A stretch of DNA of 64,000 nt, taken from assembly GCF_001188955.3 (NCBI RefSeq), contig NZ_JPRF03000026.1:1-64000 (forward strand), read 5' to 3'. Positions 8,026 to 26,246 of this stretch are shown here, one piece after another. The position numbers were made by a program, and so were the translations under genes. Origin of the DNA: Kitasatospora aureofaciens. GTDB lineage: Bacteria > Actinomycetota > Actinomycetes > Streptomycetales > Streptomycetaceae. Below the pieces are notes generated by a model. It saw only the letters and a program-made list of their open reading frames with translations. It made no database searches and was not told the DNA's origin. Position 1 is the first letter of the stretch. Each line of letters begins with the position of its first letter.

Positions 8026-8554
8026 CCTACGAAGGGTAGCGCCCGACCGGTCGGGTGCCGACGCGGCGTCCGGCCCCGCGCGGCCCGGCGGGCAGGGGCG
8101 CTCGAGTGGCGCTGAGCGCCCGTCAGCATGCTGCGAACTGCCCGGAAAGCGCCGCCGTTGGCTGGAAGTGCCGCAGACGGGTGCCCCGCCGTCCACGTAC
8201 GGTCGTAGCTGAGACGGTCCACGCGACCACGCTCAGCACATCCGCCCCACCTGACGGCACGCCACCGCACGCCGCACGTGCCGGGCGCGCACCGACCGTA
8301 CGCCCCGTACGTTTCGCGCCATCCGGCGCCGTCCGGCGTTGCCCGCGCACGGCCCGTGCCCCCGCCCGGGCAACGCTCCCCGCACCACCCGGCACCACCC
8401 GCACGACCGCCCCACCCGCACCACCCGGCACCACCCGCACCGCCGGCCCTGGTCGAGCCGCCCCCGGCCGAACCGCCCGTCCCCCTCGCCACACCCCGGA
8501 TGCACCCCCCGTCGGGCCGCCCCCGCGGCCCCCGCCCTGGAGTCTGGAGTACGG
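8026..8554. other. Gene-poor intergenic region with a 24-bp direct repeat
   Basis: No gene is supported between the iterons and the P450 start. Reading frames here are long only because stop codons are rare. A CACC-rich low-complexity stretch contains an exact 24-bp direct repeat at 8381-8404 and 8417-8440 (36-bp period). The P450 promoter must lie in this region; none was recognised. Confidence 0.5.
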
Positions 8555-9775
8555 ATGTCCACCGAGAACAGTGCGACCGGTGCCGGCACCGGCACCGCCC
8601 CGCTCCCCCCGATGCACTGCCTGCGCCACCTGGAACCCGGCCCGCCCCGGCTCGCCGCGCTGCCCACCGGAACCCCGGTCTGGCTGGTCAGCCGGCACGC
8701 CGACGTCCGCCAGGTGCTGACCGACCCGCGCCTCGGCCGCGCCCCGCTCTACGCGCCGGACGCCCCGCCGCTCATGGTCACGCCGAACATCCTGGACGAC
8801 CCGCAGAGCATGCTGAACATCGACGGCACGGAGCACCAGCGGCTGCGCCGCACCGTGCAACGGGCGTTCACCCCGCGCGCGATCGCCCGCTGGAAGCCCT
8901 GGGTGGCCTCGGTGGTCGAGTCGCTGATCGACGAGCTGATCGACAGGGGCTCCCCCGCCGACGTCGTCGGCGCCTACACCCGGCCGCTGCCGGTCGCGGT
9001 GATCAGCCGCCTGATGGGCCTGGACAACCTCGACAGCAAGCGGCTCGCGCACTGGAGCGACCACGCGCTCTCCACCACCGCCTACAGCGCCGAGGCGATC
9101 GGCACCGCGATGACCGAGTTCGCCGCCTTCGGCGCCGAGGTGATCGCCGACCGCCGCGCCGACCCTGGCGAGGACCTGGTCAGCAGCCTGCTCGCGGCCG
9201 CCGCCGAGGACGGCTCGATCACCGAGGGCCAACTGATCGCGCTGGTCATCGGCCTCGTGGTGGCCGGTCACGAGACCACCATGACCAGCCTCGGCAACGC
9301 CCTGGTCTACCTGCTCCAGGACGGCCACGAGGCCTGGCAGCGGCTCGCCTCCGACGAGACGAGCGCAGCCGCCGCGACCGAGCAGATCCTGCGGGCCGTC
9401 CCGCTCGGCGACGCCGCGGAGCACATGCCCGGGCTGCTGCGCCGCACGGTGGAGGACGTCGAGATCGGCGGGGTGGTCATCCCGGCCGGCAGCGTCGTCG
9501 CCGCCGACACCGGCTCCGCCAACCAGGACCCGGAGGTCTTCACCGGGGACCTGCGCACCGAGCTGTTCTCCCCGCTGGCCGCGCCGATGCTCACCTTCGG
9601 CGCCGGACCGCACCACTGCCTGGGCGCCTGGCTGGCCCGGATGGAACTCGAACTCGCCCTGCACCGGCTCGCCCGCCGGCTGCCCGCGCTGCGGATGGCC
9701 GACCCGGTCGAGGACATCGACTGGCGGCGCGGACTGCTCACCCGCAGCCCCAACGCGCTGCGGGTCGCCTGGTGA
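8555..9775 (+). CDS. Cytochrome P450 with a QxxR instead of the ExxR motif
   Basis: A 406-aa soluble bacterial P450. The I-helix oxygen-activation motif is AGHETT (about 235-240), and the heme loop [10 protein letters not shown] places the axial cysteine at residue 355. In the K-helix the usual ExxR reads QILR (Gln277 to Arg280), so the glutamate of the otherwise near-universal salt bridge is missing. Other regions look intact, and the meander and heme loop argue against a pseudogene. The ATG at 8555 precedes a protein of normal length. A GTGA overlap couples it to a 3Fe-4S ferredoxin, its likely electron donor. The substrate is unknown; it could tailor the nearby peptide. Confidence 0.9.
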   Translation: MSTENSATGAGTGTAPLPPMHCLRHLEPGPPRLAALPTGTPVWLVSRHADVRQVLTDPRLGRAPLYAPDAPPLMVTPNILDDPQSMLNIDGTEHQRLRRTVQRAFTPRAIARWKPWVASVVESLIDELIDRGSPADVVGAYTRPLPVAVISRLMGLDNLDSKRLAHWSDHALSTTAYSAEAIGTAMTEFAAFGAEVIADRRADPGEDLVSSLLAAAAEDGSITEGQLIALVIGLVVAGHETTMTSLGNALVYLLQDGHEAWQRLASDETSAAAATEQILRAVPLGDAAEHMPGLLRRTVEDVEIGGVVIPAGSVVAADTGSANQDPEVFTGDLRTELFSPLAAPMLTFGAGPHHCLGAWLARMELELALHRLARRLPALRMADPVEDIDWRRGLLTRSPNALRVAW

Positions 9776-10029
9776 CGGGCCCCGCCGGGACGGAGCCGGT
9801 GGTCGTCCGGGTCGACCGCGACCGCTGCATCGGCTCCGGGATGTGCGCGCTGAGCGCCCCAGGCTCGCTGGCCCTGGACGCCGACGGGCGGGCCCGGCCG
9901 GTGGCCGAGTACGCCGACGCGGGCGCCGAGCTGACGGACGGGCTGGCCGAGGCGGTGGAGTACTGCCCGGTCGAGGCACTGGCCCTGCACTCGGCGCGTG
10001 GAGGGTACCGGATCGCCCCGGCGGAGTGA
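9772..10029 (+). CDS. 3Fe-4S ferredoxin, P450 partner
   Basis: An 85-aa small ferredoxin. Cysteines occur as CIGSGMC and a later YCPVEAL, the C-x5-C...CP pattern of [3Fe-4S] ferredoxins that serve actinomycete P450s. The GTG start at 9772 overlaps the P450 stop (GTGA), so the two are translationally coupled. A reductase for it is not adjacent; the nearest candidate is the FAD-dependent ferredoxin-reductase-like gene at 52723. The strong hairpin just after the stop ends the two-gene operon. Confidence 0.9.
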   Translation: MTGPAGTEPVVVRVDRDRCIGSGMCALSAPGSLALDADGRARPVAEYADAGAELTDGLAEAVEYCPVEALALHSARGGYRIAPAE

Positions 10030-10033
10030 CGGC

Positions 10034-10079
10034 CCGGCCGGTGTCGGCTGCCGCACCCGCGGCAGCCGACACCGGCCGG
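10034..10079 (+). terminator. Perfect 21-bp stem-loop terminator
   Basis: 10034-10054 pairs perfectly with 10059-10079 around a 4-base loop, directly after the ferredoxin stop codon. It may act on both strands, since the next gene converges from the right and ends at 10203. Confidence 0.8.
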
Positions 10080-10202
10080 ATCAAGGCCGAGACGCACTCC
10101 AGCTCCTGCAACGTCAGCTCGGGCAACACCGGCGACGGCACCGGGTTCGGCGGCGCACGTTCCACCCGGGCAGCTCATGCTGCGGACACAGGCTCTCCTC
10201 CC

Positions 10203-10958
10203 TCAGCTCTGCAACAGACGGTTGAAGAAGGTGCGGTACTGCTGGAGGGCGACCCGCAGCTCCTCGGTCTCGACCTCGTCACCCCGGTTCCACTGGCCTT
10301 CGAGGCTGCTTCGGCGGTCGGCGAAGGACGCGGCCAGTCGCTGCATGAGGTCGGCGACGAGGGCATCCGCGGTGTGGACGGCCTGGCGGGGGTCGTCGAC
10401 GAAGTCCGTCTGCACCTGCTGCCAGCGCTCGCGCAGCTCCTGGGTCTCCGCCGCCGGGAGCAGCGGTTCACGGTCGGCGCTGCGGCCCTCGTCCGACTGG
10501 TCCGGCACTTCGCCCTCCTCGGCGCGGATCGTGCGGTCACCTGCCTCGTCGGGGCCGCCACCGGTGCCGGTGGTGCCGGTCGTGCCAGGGGCCTCGGTCG
10601 TGCCGGTGTTGCCGGTTGTGTCCGTAGCGCCGGTCGTGTCCGTAGCGCCGGTCGTGTCCGTGGTGCCGGTCGTGTCCGTGGTGCCGGTGCTGCCGGAGGC
10701 CTCGGTCGTGCCGGTCGTACCCGCGATGTCAGCGGTGCTGGTCGTCCCGCTCGTGTCGGCCGTGTCGGACCTGTCGGCGTTGCCGGTGGCCTCGCCCGGG
10801 TAGACGGCCCGCTGCCTCTCCCGGGACTCGATTCCCTCCTGCTCCTCGGAACCGAACACCGTAGTGTCCCGCTCGGCCCCGGTCCGCTGTTCCTCCTCGG
10901 TGGCGGCGGACTTCTCGGTGGTCATCCGCCCCTTGTCGTCGAAGTGCATGTGCGACAT
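10203..10958 (-). CDS. Hydrophilic protein with Thr-rich repeat linker, paralogous C-terminal domain
   Basis: A 251-aa acidic, hydrophilic protein of unknown function. Residues 70-120 are a low-complexity linker of TT-G/D units ([17 protein letters not shown]). The C-terminal 85 residues form a helical domain, from [16 protein letters not shown] to [16 protein letters not shown]. It is clearly related to the C-terminus of the upstream neighbour. I chose the ATG at 10958 because GGAAGGAG lies 9 bases before it; an in-frame ATG at 10967 overlaps the neighbour's stop (ATGA) but abuts the same ribosome-binding site. No signal peptide or membrane helix. Confidence 0.78.
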   Translation of the reverse strand: MSHMHFDDKGRMTTEKSAATEEEQRTGAERDTTVFGSEEQEGIESRERQRAVYPGEATGNADRSDTADTSGTTSTADIAGTTGTTEASGSTGTTDTTGTTDTTGATDTTGATDTTGNTGTTEAPGTTGTTGTGGGPDEAGDRTIRAEEGEVPDQSDEGRSADREPLLPAAETQELRERWQQVQTDFVDDPRQAVHTADALVADLMQRLAASFADRRSSLEGQWNRGDEVETEELRVALQQYRTFFNRLLQS

Positions 10959-10963
10959 CTCGG

Positions 10964-11533
10964 TCATCTCCTTCCGGCCCCGCTGTCCCGGCCCGGGGGC
11001 TCGTCACCGTTCAGGAGCTCCGCGAACAGCGCGCGGTAGTGCACCATCGCGCCCCGGAGCTCCTCGGTGGTGGCGTCGGCCCGTCGGGCCGAGGCGTTGG
11101 TCGCGTGGGCCGCACGGTAGTGCTCCAGCGTCCGTCCGTGCTCGACGGACAGGTCCCGGAGCTGCTGTTCGTAGCCCTCGGTGGGATAGCCGCGGTCGTG
11201 CATCAGCAGGGTGACCAGCCGGTCTGCGTGCTGGACGGCTTCGCCCGGCCGGTCGACGAACTCCTGCTGGACCCGCTTCCAGTCCTCGGTGTACCGCTGT
11301 CTCGCGTCCGGTGGCAGCGGCGTGATCTGCAGCTGGTCGTGGCGCTGTTCCCGCTCCCGCAGGTCCCGCTCGGCGGCCCGGTGGCTGCCGGTACGGTCGA
11401 CGGCGCGCTCGTACTCCGGGCCGAACCGCTGTTGCAGCCGGCGGCGGCGGTTCACGTACCACAGCACCACGGCGGCCAGGATCAGTACGACCACCACGGG
11501 GACGATGATCGCGATGAGGGTCCCGGTTGACAT
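10964..11533 (-). CDS. Membrane-anchored protein with FVDxP helical domain
   Basis: A 189-aa protein with one N-terminal transmembrane helix (residues 5-27, [20 protein letters not shown]) followed by RRRR, giving a cytoplasmic C-terminus by the positive-inside rule. The soluble part has [20 protein letters not shown] and ends [16 protein letters not shown], a domain shared with the downstream protein. The start at 11533 has GGAGGA upstream. The pair is coupled (stop overlaps a start, ATGA) and probably works together, one membrane-bound and one free. Function unknown. Similar domains are frequent in streptomycetes, from memory. Confidence 0.82.
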   Translation of the reverse strand: MSTGTLIAIIVPVVVVLILAAVVLWYVNRRRRLQQRFGPEYERAVDRTGSHRAAERDLREREQRHDQLQITPLPPDARQRYTEDWKRVQQEFVDRPGEAVQHADRLVTLLMHDRGYPTEGYEQQLRDLSVEHGRTLEHYRAAHATNASARRADATTEELRGAMVHYRALFAELLNGDEPPGRDSGAGRR

Positions 11534-11575
11534 CAGGTCCTCCCTCGTCCTTCGGTGCTCAGCCGCTGCCCACAT

Positions 11576-12817
11576 TCAGCGGGTCGAAACGCCCGGTGCC
11601 AGAACGGCGCGCAGTTCGGCGGCCGGGTCGCCCTCGTGGTACGGACGCTCACTGGGCTCGATGTGGTCCAGGAACTCCTGGTACCGCAGCGCGTAGGACA
11701 GGTGGTACAGCGGCTCGGCGAGCTCCAGGGCGCGGCGCGGGTCCGAGCCGGGGGCGTGCTCGCGCCAGGCGGCCGTCCAGACCACGGCGGCGTGCTGCCA
11801 GGCCTCCGGGGTGAGGTAGGCGCGGGGGCGCAGGCCGTCCAGGGCGGGGTGGCCGAGGCAGGCGTCCGCGTAGTCGACCACGACCGGGCTGCCGTCGTTG
11901 GTGCGCCAGTTCCCGGGGTGGAAGTCGCCGTGCAGGAGGGTTTCCGGGAGCCCGCAGGCGGCCAGCCCGTCCAGCAGTGCGGGCAGCTCGGCGGCGAAGT
12001 CCCGCAGCCGGTCCTGCTCTGCGGCCGTCAGGTCGGTCTCGGCGGGGAGGCGGTCCAGCAGCGCCAGGAACTGGGCGTGCAGCGCGGCGGGCGTGCGGTC
12101 TCGCAGGCCCGCGAGCGCGCCCGGGCGGGCGGCCAGGGCCGCCTGGGCGGCGACGAAGCGCGGGACGACGTCGGCGACGGTCCCGGTGGACGGGCTCCAG
12201 CAGTCCTCGCCGGGGACGTGGTCGAGCAGCAGCCGGCCGTGGGCCGGGTCGGCGGCGAGGACGGTCGGGACGAGCGACGGGTCGGCGGCGCCGAGCAGCG
12301 CGATCACCTCTCCTTCCAGGGCGTTGAACCGCGGGCTGGTGGTCTTCAGCCAGGCGTCGGTGCCGGCGGCGGTGGAGAGTCGGAAGAGGGCGGACAGGTT
12401 CCAGGTCCGGATCTGCCGCGCGGCGGCGCCGGCCGGGCGGCCGATCGCGCCGAGTTGCGTGTCGGCCCAGGCCAGCGCGGCGCGCAGGCCCTCGGGCGTG
12501 GCCCACGCGGCGCGGCGGTCGGCGGGCGCCAGCAGGGCGGCCGTTCCGCCGTCCAGCGGGCGGGGTTCGAGGGCGGTCGGCCGCCGGAGCGCCTCGGCGT
12601 GGTAGCGCACCCGGCCGCCGTGGCCTGGGTCCTCGCTGTGCCCGTCGACCAGCCTGGTCACCAGCACCGGCGCTCCGGCCAGTTCCGTCGCCCGCGCGAC
12701 GACCCCGTCCACCGAGGACCACCATCCGAGGTCCGCCTCGAACGGGCCCAACTGCCCGAAGTACTCCTCCCCGTGGGTGAGGTCGACCGTCACGGTCCGG
12801 CTGCTCGCTCGCTGCAT
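11576..12817 (-). CDS. Aminoglycoside-phosphotransferase-like (APH) kinase family protein
   Basis: A 413-aa protein with a C-terminal protein-kinase-like fold of the APH/choline-kinase type. The catalytic loop is LLHGDFHPGNWR (about residues 283-294), with metal-binding VVDYADACLGHPALD just after it. The N-terminal 140 residues (VDLTHGEEYFGQLGPFEADL and beyond) are an extra region that I do not recognise. The substrate is unknown; many streptomycete members are not resistance enzymes. The ATG at 12817 lacks a strong ribosome-binding site, so the start is moderately uncertain. It lies downstream of the LuxR-type gene on the same strand. Confidence 0.82.
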   Translation of the reverse strand: MQRASSRTVTVDLTHGEEYFGQLGPFEADLGWWSSVDGVVARATELAGAPVLVTRLVDGHSEDPGHGGRVRYHAEALRRPTALEPRPLDGGTAALLAPADRRAAWATPEGLRAALAWADTQLGAIGRPAGAAARQIRTWNLSALFRLSTAAGTDAWLKTTSPRFNALEGEVIALLGAADPSLVPTVLAADPAHGRLLLDHVPGEDCWSPSTGTVADVVPRFVAAQAALAARPGALAGLRDRTPAALHAQFLALLDRLPAETDLTAAEQDRLRDFAAELPALLDGLAACGLPETLLHGDFHPGNWRTNDGSPVVVDYADACLGHPALDGLRPRAYLTPEAWQHAAVVWTAAWREHAPGSDPRRALELAEPLYHLSYALRYQEFLDHIEPSERPYHEGDPAAELRAVLAPGVSTR

Positions 12818-12975
12818 CCGGGCAGCTTCGCCGACCGGCCTCCGGGAGCGCGAACGAATTTCCGCCGCCCACCCGCTGCCCCACCCACTGCCCCGCCCAC
12901 GAGCGGACCCGGTGCTCCCCTGCCGAGGCTTCGCTGCCCGAAGCCCTGCCGAGAGGAAAGGCACCTGGCGCTCGG

Positions 12976-13959
12976 TCAGAGCTCGTCGGGCGCTTCGTCC
13001 AGCACGCCCTCGCGCGCGATGATGTAGCCGAGGTGGCCGCGGCTGCGGCTGCCGAGGAGTTCGCTGGCCTTCTGGATGTGGCTGGAGACGGTGCGGGTGC
13101 TCATGCCGAGGCGGGAGGCGATGGCCTCGTCGGTGAAGCCGTTGACCATCAGCCGCAGCACGTTGCGGCGGGTGCGGTCGGTGAGCAGTCGGGGGCGGTG
13201 GTGGCCCTCCGGGTAGGTGACGGGCTCGGCGCGCTCCCACATCAGCTCGTAGATCTTGAGCAGGTACTCGACCAGCGGCGGGTACTGGATGAGCACCGCG
13301 GCGGCCTCGCGCTTGGCACCGGCCGGGATGAAGGCGGTGGAGCTGTCGCAGATGATGACCCGGTCGAAGACCTCGTTGAGGGTGCGCACCTGGGCACCGC
13401 GGGCGGTGACCTGCTCGATGTAGGCGAGCGTCGGGCCGTGTGAGCGCACCGTGTGCTGGTAGAGGGTGCGTTGGCGAACTCCGCGTTCGGCGAGCGCGAG
13501 GTCGCGCGGGAGGGCGTCGGCGAGCTGGTCGGCGCCGCGGCCGCCGCCGGGCTGGGCGGTGCGCAGTTCCTCGGTGCAGGCCGCGACGGCCTTCTCCAGC
13601 GCGGGGTTGATCTCCTCGCCGGCCAGCAGGCGGATCGGGAGCTGGGCCTGTCTCATCACGTCCCGGTAGGCCTGTTCGGCCGCGGTGAAGGCGGTGCGCA
13701 GTTCGGCGAGCTGCTCCTGGTGGGCCAGCACGGCGAGTTCGAGCGGCCGGGCGAGGCCGGTGACCGCGAGGTCGGGCGGGACGGGGGCGAGCCGCTGCCC
13801 GGCCCCGGGCAGGGTGCGCAGCAGGCCCATGCTGAGCAGGCACTCGGGGGCCTGCCCGACGGCGGCCCCCTTGGTGAGGGCGGCCCGGTAGTACTCGATA
13901 CCCCGGTCACAGAGTTGGGGTGTCCCCTTTTCCGTACACCTGTCCTGGGATACGCACAT
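12976..13959 (-). CDS. LuxR-type regulator with TrmB/PLD-like sensor region
   Basis: A 327-aa regulator. The C-terminus (about 262-315) is a LuxR helix-turn-helix: RRNVLRLMVNGFTDEAIA, then LGMSTRTVSSHIQKA. The N-terminus (YYRAALTKGAAVGQAPECLL) looks like a TrmB-type winged helix, and the middle (FDRVIICDSSTAFIPAG) looks like the phospholipase-D-like half often fused to such regulators. There is no receiver domain, so it is not a classical response regulator. The ATG at 13959 has GGAAGGA 7 bases upstream. It sits about 1.9 kb from the NRPS cluster on the opposite strand and is a plausible pathway regulator, though that is inference. Confidence 0.85.
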   Translation of the reverse strand: MCVSQDRCTEKGTPQLCDRGIEYYRAALTKGAAVGQAPECLLSMGLLRTLPGAGQRLAPVPPDLAVTGLARPLELAVLAHQEQLAELRTAFTAAEQAYRDVMRQAQLPIRLLAGEEINPALEKAVAACTEELRTAQPGGGRGADQLADALPRDLALAERGVRQRTLYQHTVRSHGPTLAYIEQVTARGAQVRTLNEVFDRVIICDSSTAFIPAGAKREAAAVLIQYPPLVEYLLKIYELMWERAEPVTYPEGHHRPRLLTDRTRRNVLRLMVNGFTDEAIASRLGMSTRTVSSHIQKASELLGSRSRGHLGYIIAREGVLDEAPDEL

Positions 13960-14133
13960 CTGGGGGTCCTTCCGGCTTCGGCATTGCGCTTTCACGAATG
14001 CCCGCACCGGCTACAGCCAGGCATCCGAAAGGGCAGGATGGTGCTTGCCTGCTGTTCGGACGCATCCCCCCCGGGCCACGACAGCCGCGAGTGTACGCCC
14101 TGAAGGCGCGGAAATCAGCGGTTCACGGCGAAA

Positions 14134-14147
14134 CCGGGCATGCCCGG
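14134..14147. promoter_or_regulatory. Perfect 14-bp palindrome in the divergent intergenic region
   Basis: CCGGGCATGCCCGG lies between the LuxR-type gene and the transposase-like gene, a 336-bp gap with no gene in it. It could be an operator; the evidence is only symmetry and position. Confidence 0.3.
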
Positions 14148-14295
14148 AAACGGCGTCCGACGGTGGTGACGGCGAGGACGACCGTACCCGACTGCGGTGA
14201 CGGGCGGATGGCCGCCGCATTGCACGTGTCGACCCGTCAGGGCGGCCGGAGCGAACGGCCGGTGGATCGGCCGGCCGACGGACGGAGGGCACCCC

Positions 14296-15576
14296 TTGTT
14301 GCGAGCTGATCCCGATCCACGGCCCCCGTCCGTGGACCTGGCCGAGTTCGTGGACCAGCGTCTGGTGCGGCAGCTCGCGGAGGCCGCCGCCGCGCAGGTC
14401 GGTTCCGGCGCGGTGCAGTTGCTGGGCGACGGCGGGCTGTTGCAGGCGCTCGCCAAGCAGTTGATCGAGCGAGCCCTGGAGCTCGAACTCCAGGAGCACC
14501 TGCGCGACCCCGGCACCAACACCCCCACCGCCGCCGGCGGCCGTACGGTCGCCGGCCGCCCCGGTGGCCCCAACGGCCCCAACGGCGCGCGGGACAGACG
14601 GCTGCTCACCGAGATCGGCCCGGTGGACGTGCGGGTGCCACGCGACCGCGACGGCAGCTTCGCGCCCCGTACGGTACGGCCCCGGGCCCGTCGGCTGCCC
14701 GGCCTCGACCGGCTGGTGGTCTCGCTCACCGCGCGCGGGCTCAGCTCGGGCGAGCTGGTGGCGCACCTGGCCGAGGTGTACGGAGTGGAGCTCAGCCGGG
14801 AGACCGTGTCGGTGATCACCGACCAGGTGCTCGACGAACTCGCCGACCGGCGCGGGCGCCCGCTGGACCCGGTCTACCCGGTGGTCTTCCTCGACTCGGT
14901 GCGCAGCGGCCGCTCGGGCGGCCCGCTGGTGCACCTGGCGCTGGGGATCTCCGCCGACGGTCTGCGGGAGGTGCTGGGCCTGTGGCCGGCCGTGGACGGG
15001 GAGCACTGGCCGGAGGTGCTGGACGGGCTGGCCGAGCGCGGGGTGCGCGAGGTATGGGTCCTGGTGGGTGACGCTGGAGCGGGGCTGGCCGAGGCGGCGG
15101 CCGCGCGATGGCCTCGCGCGGTGGTGCACACCTCGGTGGCCCACCTGCTGCCCGCCGCGCTGCGGCACGCGCCGGGCGAGGACTGGAGCGGGCTGACCCG
15201 GGCCCTGCGGGAGATCTGCACGGCGCCGACCGAGGCAGCGGCACTGGAGCGGCTGGGCCGGGCCGAGCGGGAGTGGGGCCCGGGCCACCGGGAGGTTTTC
15301 CGGGTGTGGCGGGCGGCCTGGCCGCTGCTGGCGCCCGGCTTCCGGTTCGGCCCCGAGGCGCGGCGGCTGCTCGCGGGCGGGGGCGCGCTGGAGCGGTTGC
15401 ACGCCCGGTTGCGCCGCATCGAGCAGGCGGCGGGGCGGGTGCGGGACGAGCAGGCGGCGCTCAAGCGGGTCTACCTGGCGACACTCGCCCTGGAGTCGCC
15501 GGCCGGGGCGGGGCGGCCGTGGGCCGGGGACTGGCCGGCCGTCCGGGAGGAGCTGCGGCGGGGGTCCGGGCACTGA
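14296..15576 (+). CDS. IS256-family (mutator-type) transposase-like protein, possibly domesticated
   Basis: A 426-aa protein with the layout of IS256 transposases. The three acidic positions of the DDE site appear conserved: D in VVFLDSVRSG, D in VLVGDAGAGLAEA, and E in GALERLHARLRRI. The surrounding motifs have drifted from the usual DGLKGF and TTNAIE consensus. Length is normal and the frame intact. The TTG at 14296 is favoured by GGAGGG 6 bases upstream. No terminal inverted repeats or target duplications were seen around it, and its codon use matches the host. It is either an old immobile copy or a domesticated gene at the left border of the NRPS cluster. Confidence 0.78.
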   Translation: MLRADPDPRPPSVDLAEFVDQRLVRQLAEAAAAQVGSGAVQLLGDGGLLQALAKQLIERALELELQEHLRDPGTNTPTAAGGRTVAGRPGGPNGPNGARDRRLLTEIGPVDVRVPRDRDGSFAPRTVRPRARRLPGLDRLVVSLTARGLSSGELVAHLAEVYGVELSRETVSVITDQVLDELADRRGRPLDPVYPVVFLDSVRSGRSGGPLVHLALGISADGLREVLGLWPAVDGEHWPEVLDGLAERGVREVWVLVGDAGAGLAEAAAARWPRAVVHTSVAHLLPAALRHAPGEDWSGLTRALREICTAPTEAAALERLGRAEREWGPGHREVFRVWRAAWPLLAPGFRFGPEARRLLAGGGALERLHARLRRIEQAAGRVRDEQAALKRVYLATLALESPAGAGRPWAGDWPAVREELRRGSGH

Positions 15577-15812
15577 CCCGTTCCCCGTACCGCCCGGGCC
15601 TCCGCATGCCTCGCCTCCCACCACTGATCTGACAGTGCCAGGTGCTCTTTGCATCAGATCTGCCCGTTTTTGACACAGTCTGTTCACGCTTCCGGTTCCC
15701 GCATTGCGTGATCCCGATAACGGCCAGAGCTTCCACGCCAGTTTGAGCCTCGGCAGGATTCATTCACAGCGAGGAGCGCACACACCGCCCGCCTCAGGAA
15801 GAGGAATTCGCC
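15577..15812 (+). promoter_or_regulatory. AT-richer leader region of the peptide cluster with a TTGACA element
   Basis: No gene is present here. The stretch is distinctly less GC-rich than its neighbours. TTGACA occurs at 15670-15675, and an imperfect inverted repeat (TGATCTGA / TCAGATCT) lies at about 15624-15660. It probably holds the promoter of the small membrane peptide and the genes behind it. A second TTGACA sits at 16003-16008, ahead of the MbtH-like gene. No good -10 box was found for either. Confidence 0.35.
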
Positions 15813-15971
15813 ATGACGAATCTTGCCGGTCGCATTCACAAGATGCTCGGGATTCTCGCCGTTCTGCTGGTTGCCGTGGTCGGCCTCCAGAGCCACACCG
15901 GACCGTACCAGTCCCCCGCCGCCGCCGGCCCCTCGGGCATGCACGGGGACGACTCCGGCTGGGGGCCGTGA
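15813..15971 (+). CDS. Small membrane peptide (52 aa) at the head of the NRPS cluster
   Basis: A 52-codon gene with AGGAAGAGG about 8 bases before its ATG. The product begins MTNLAGRIHKMLGILAVLL and has one hydrophobic helix (about residues 11-25), then a short polar tail with HTGPYQSPAAAG and ending DDSGWGP. It could be a single-pass membrane microprotein or a short secreted peptide. I do not recognise it. It lies directly upstream of the MbtH-like gene in the same direction, in the AT-richer leader of the cluster, so it may be coexpressed with the NRPS genes. Confidence 0.6.
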   Translation: MTNLAGRIHKMLGILAVLLVAVVGLQSHTGPYQSPAAAGPSGMHGDDSGWGP

Positions 15972-16078
15972 ACGCCTCGAAGCGGATCCGGTGAAACCGA
16001 AATTGACATGATCCGTTCATCTCACTCCGGCGCAATTCCCCCCTCCTCGTAATTCTCCGAACAGAGAGGAAACCGACG

Positions 16079-16291
16079 ATGGCGAACCCGTTCGAGGACC
16101 CCGAGGCCGAGTACCTCGTCCTGGTCAACGACGAGGGCCAGCACTCGCTGTGGCCGGTCTTCAGCCCGGTGCCCGACGGCTGGCAGCGGGTCTTCGGCGC
16201 GGCCGCGCGCCAGGACTGCGTCGACTACGTCGAGCAGCACTGGCAGGACCTGCGGCCGAAGAGCCTGGTCGCCCACCTGTCCGGCCACTGA
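16079..16291 (+). CDS. MbtH-like protein, NRPS adenylation-domain chaperone
   Basis: A 70-aa MbtH-family protein. It shows the family signature: [19 protein letters not shown], then [13 protein letters not shown], then [17 protein letters not shown]. These proteins bind and stabilise or activate NRPS adenylation domains. GAGAGGAAA lies upstream of the ATG at 16079. It is immediately upstream of the two NRPS genes in the same direction, so it most likely serves them. It is slightly divergent at the final motif (WQDLRP rather than the common WTDMRP). Confidence 0.95.
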   Translation: MANPFEDPEAEYLVLVNDEGQHSLWPVFSPVPDGWQRVFGAAARQDCVDYVEQHWQDLRPKSLVAHLSGH

Positions 16292-16421
16292 CCGCGGCGC
16301 CGCCCCGGCGCCCCCACCGGCACCGCACCGCCCCACCACACGCTCCGCCGGCCGCCCGGACACCACGGGCCGACCGGGCCGACCGCCCCGCGGGTCAAGC
16401 CGCAACGAGGGAGAGACGCAC

Positions 16422-26168
<9,747 letters not shown>

Positions 26169-26246
26169 GTCACACGCGCCACCGGCCGTCCCCGGTGGCC
26201 CGACCGCCCAGTCCCCACTCAGCACGTCACCCGCCGGAGGCAGACC

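Noticed and set aside
8278-8554. Pro/His-rich frames upstream of the P450
   Set aside because: Their composition comes from a CACC-rich repeat, without a start signal or any family features.
10080-10200. A small frame with a leader-like sequence (ELTLQELECV) considered as a RiPP precursor
   Set aside because: It reads through the ferredoxin terminator hairpin, has no ribosome-binding site, and no RiPP maturation enzyme lies nearby.
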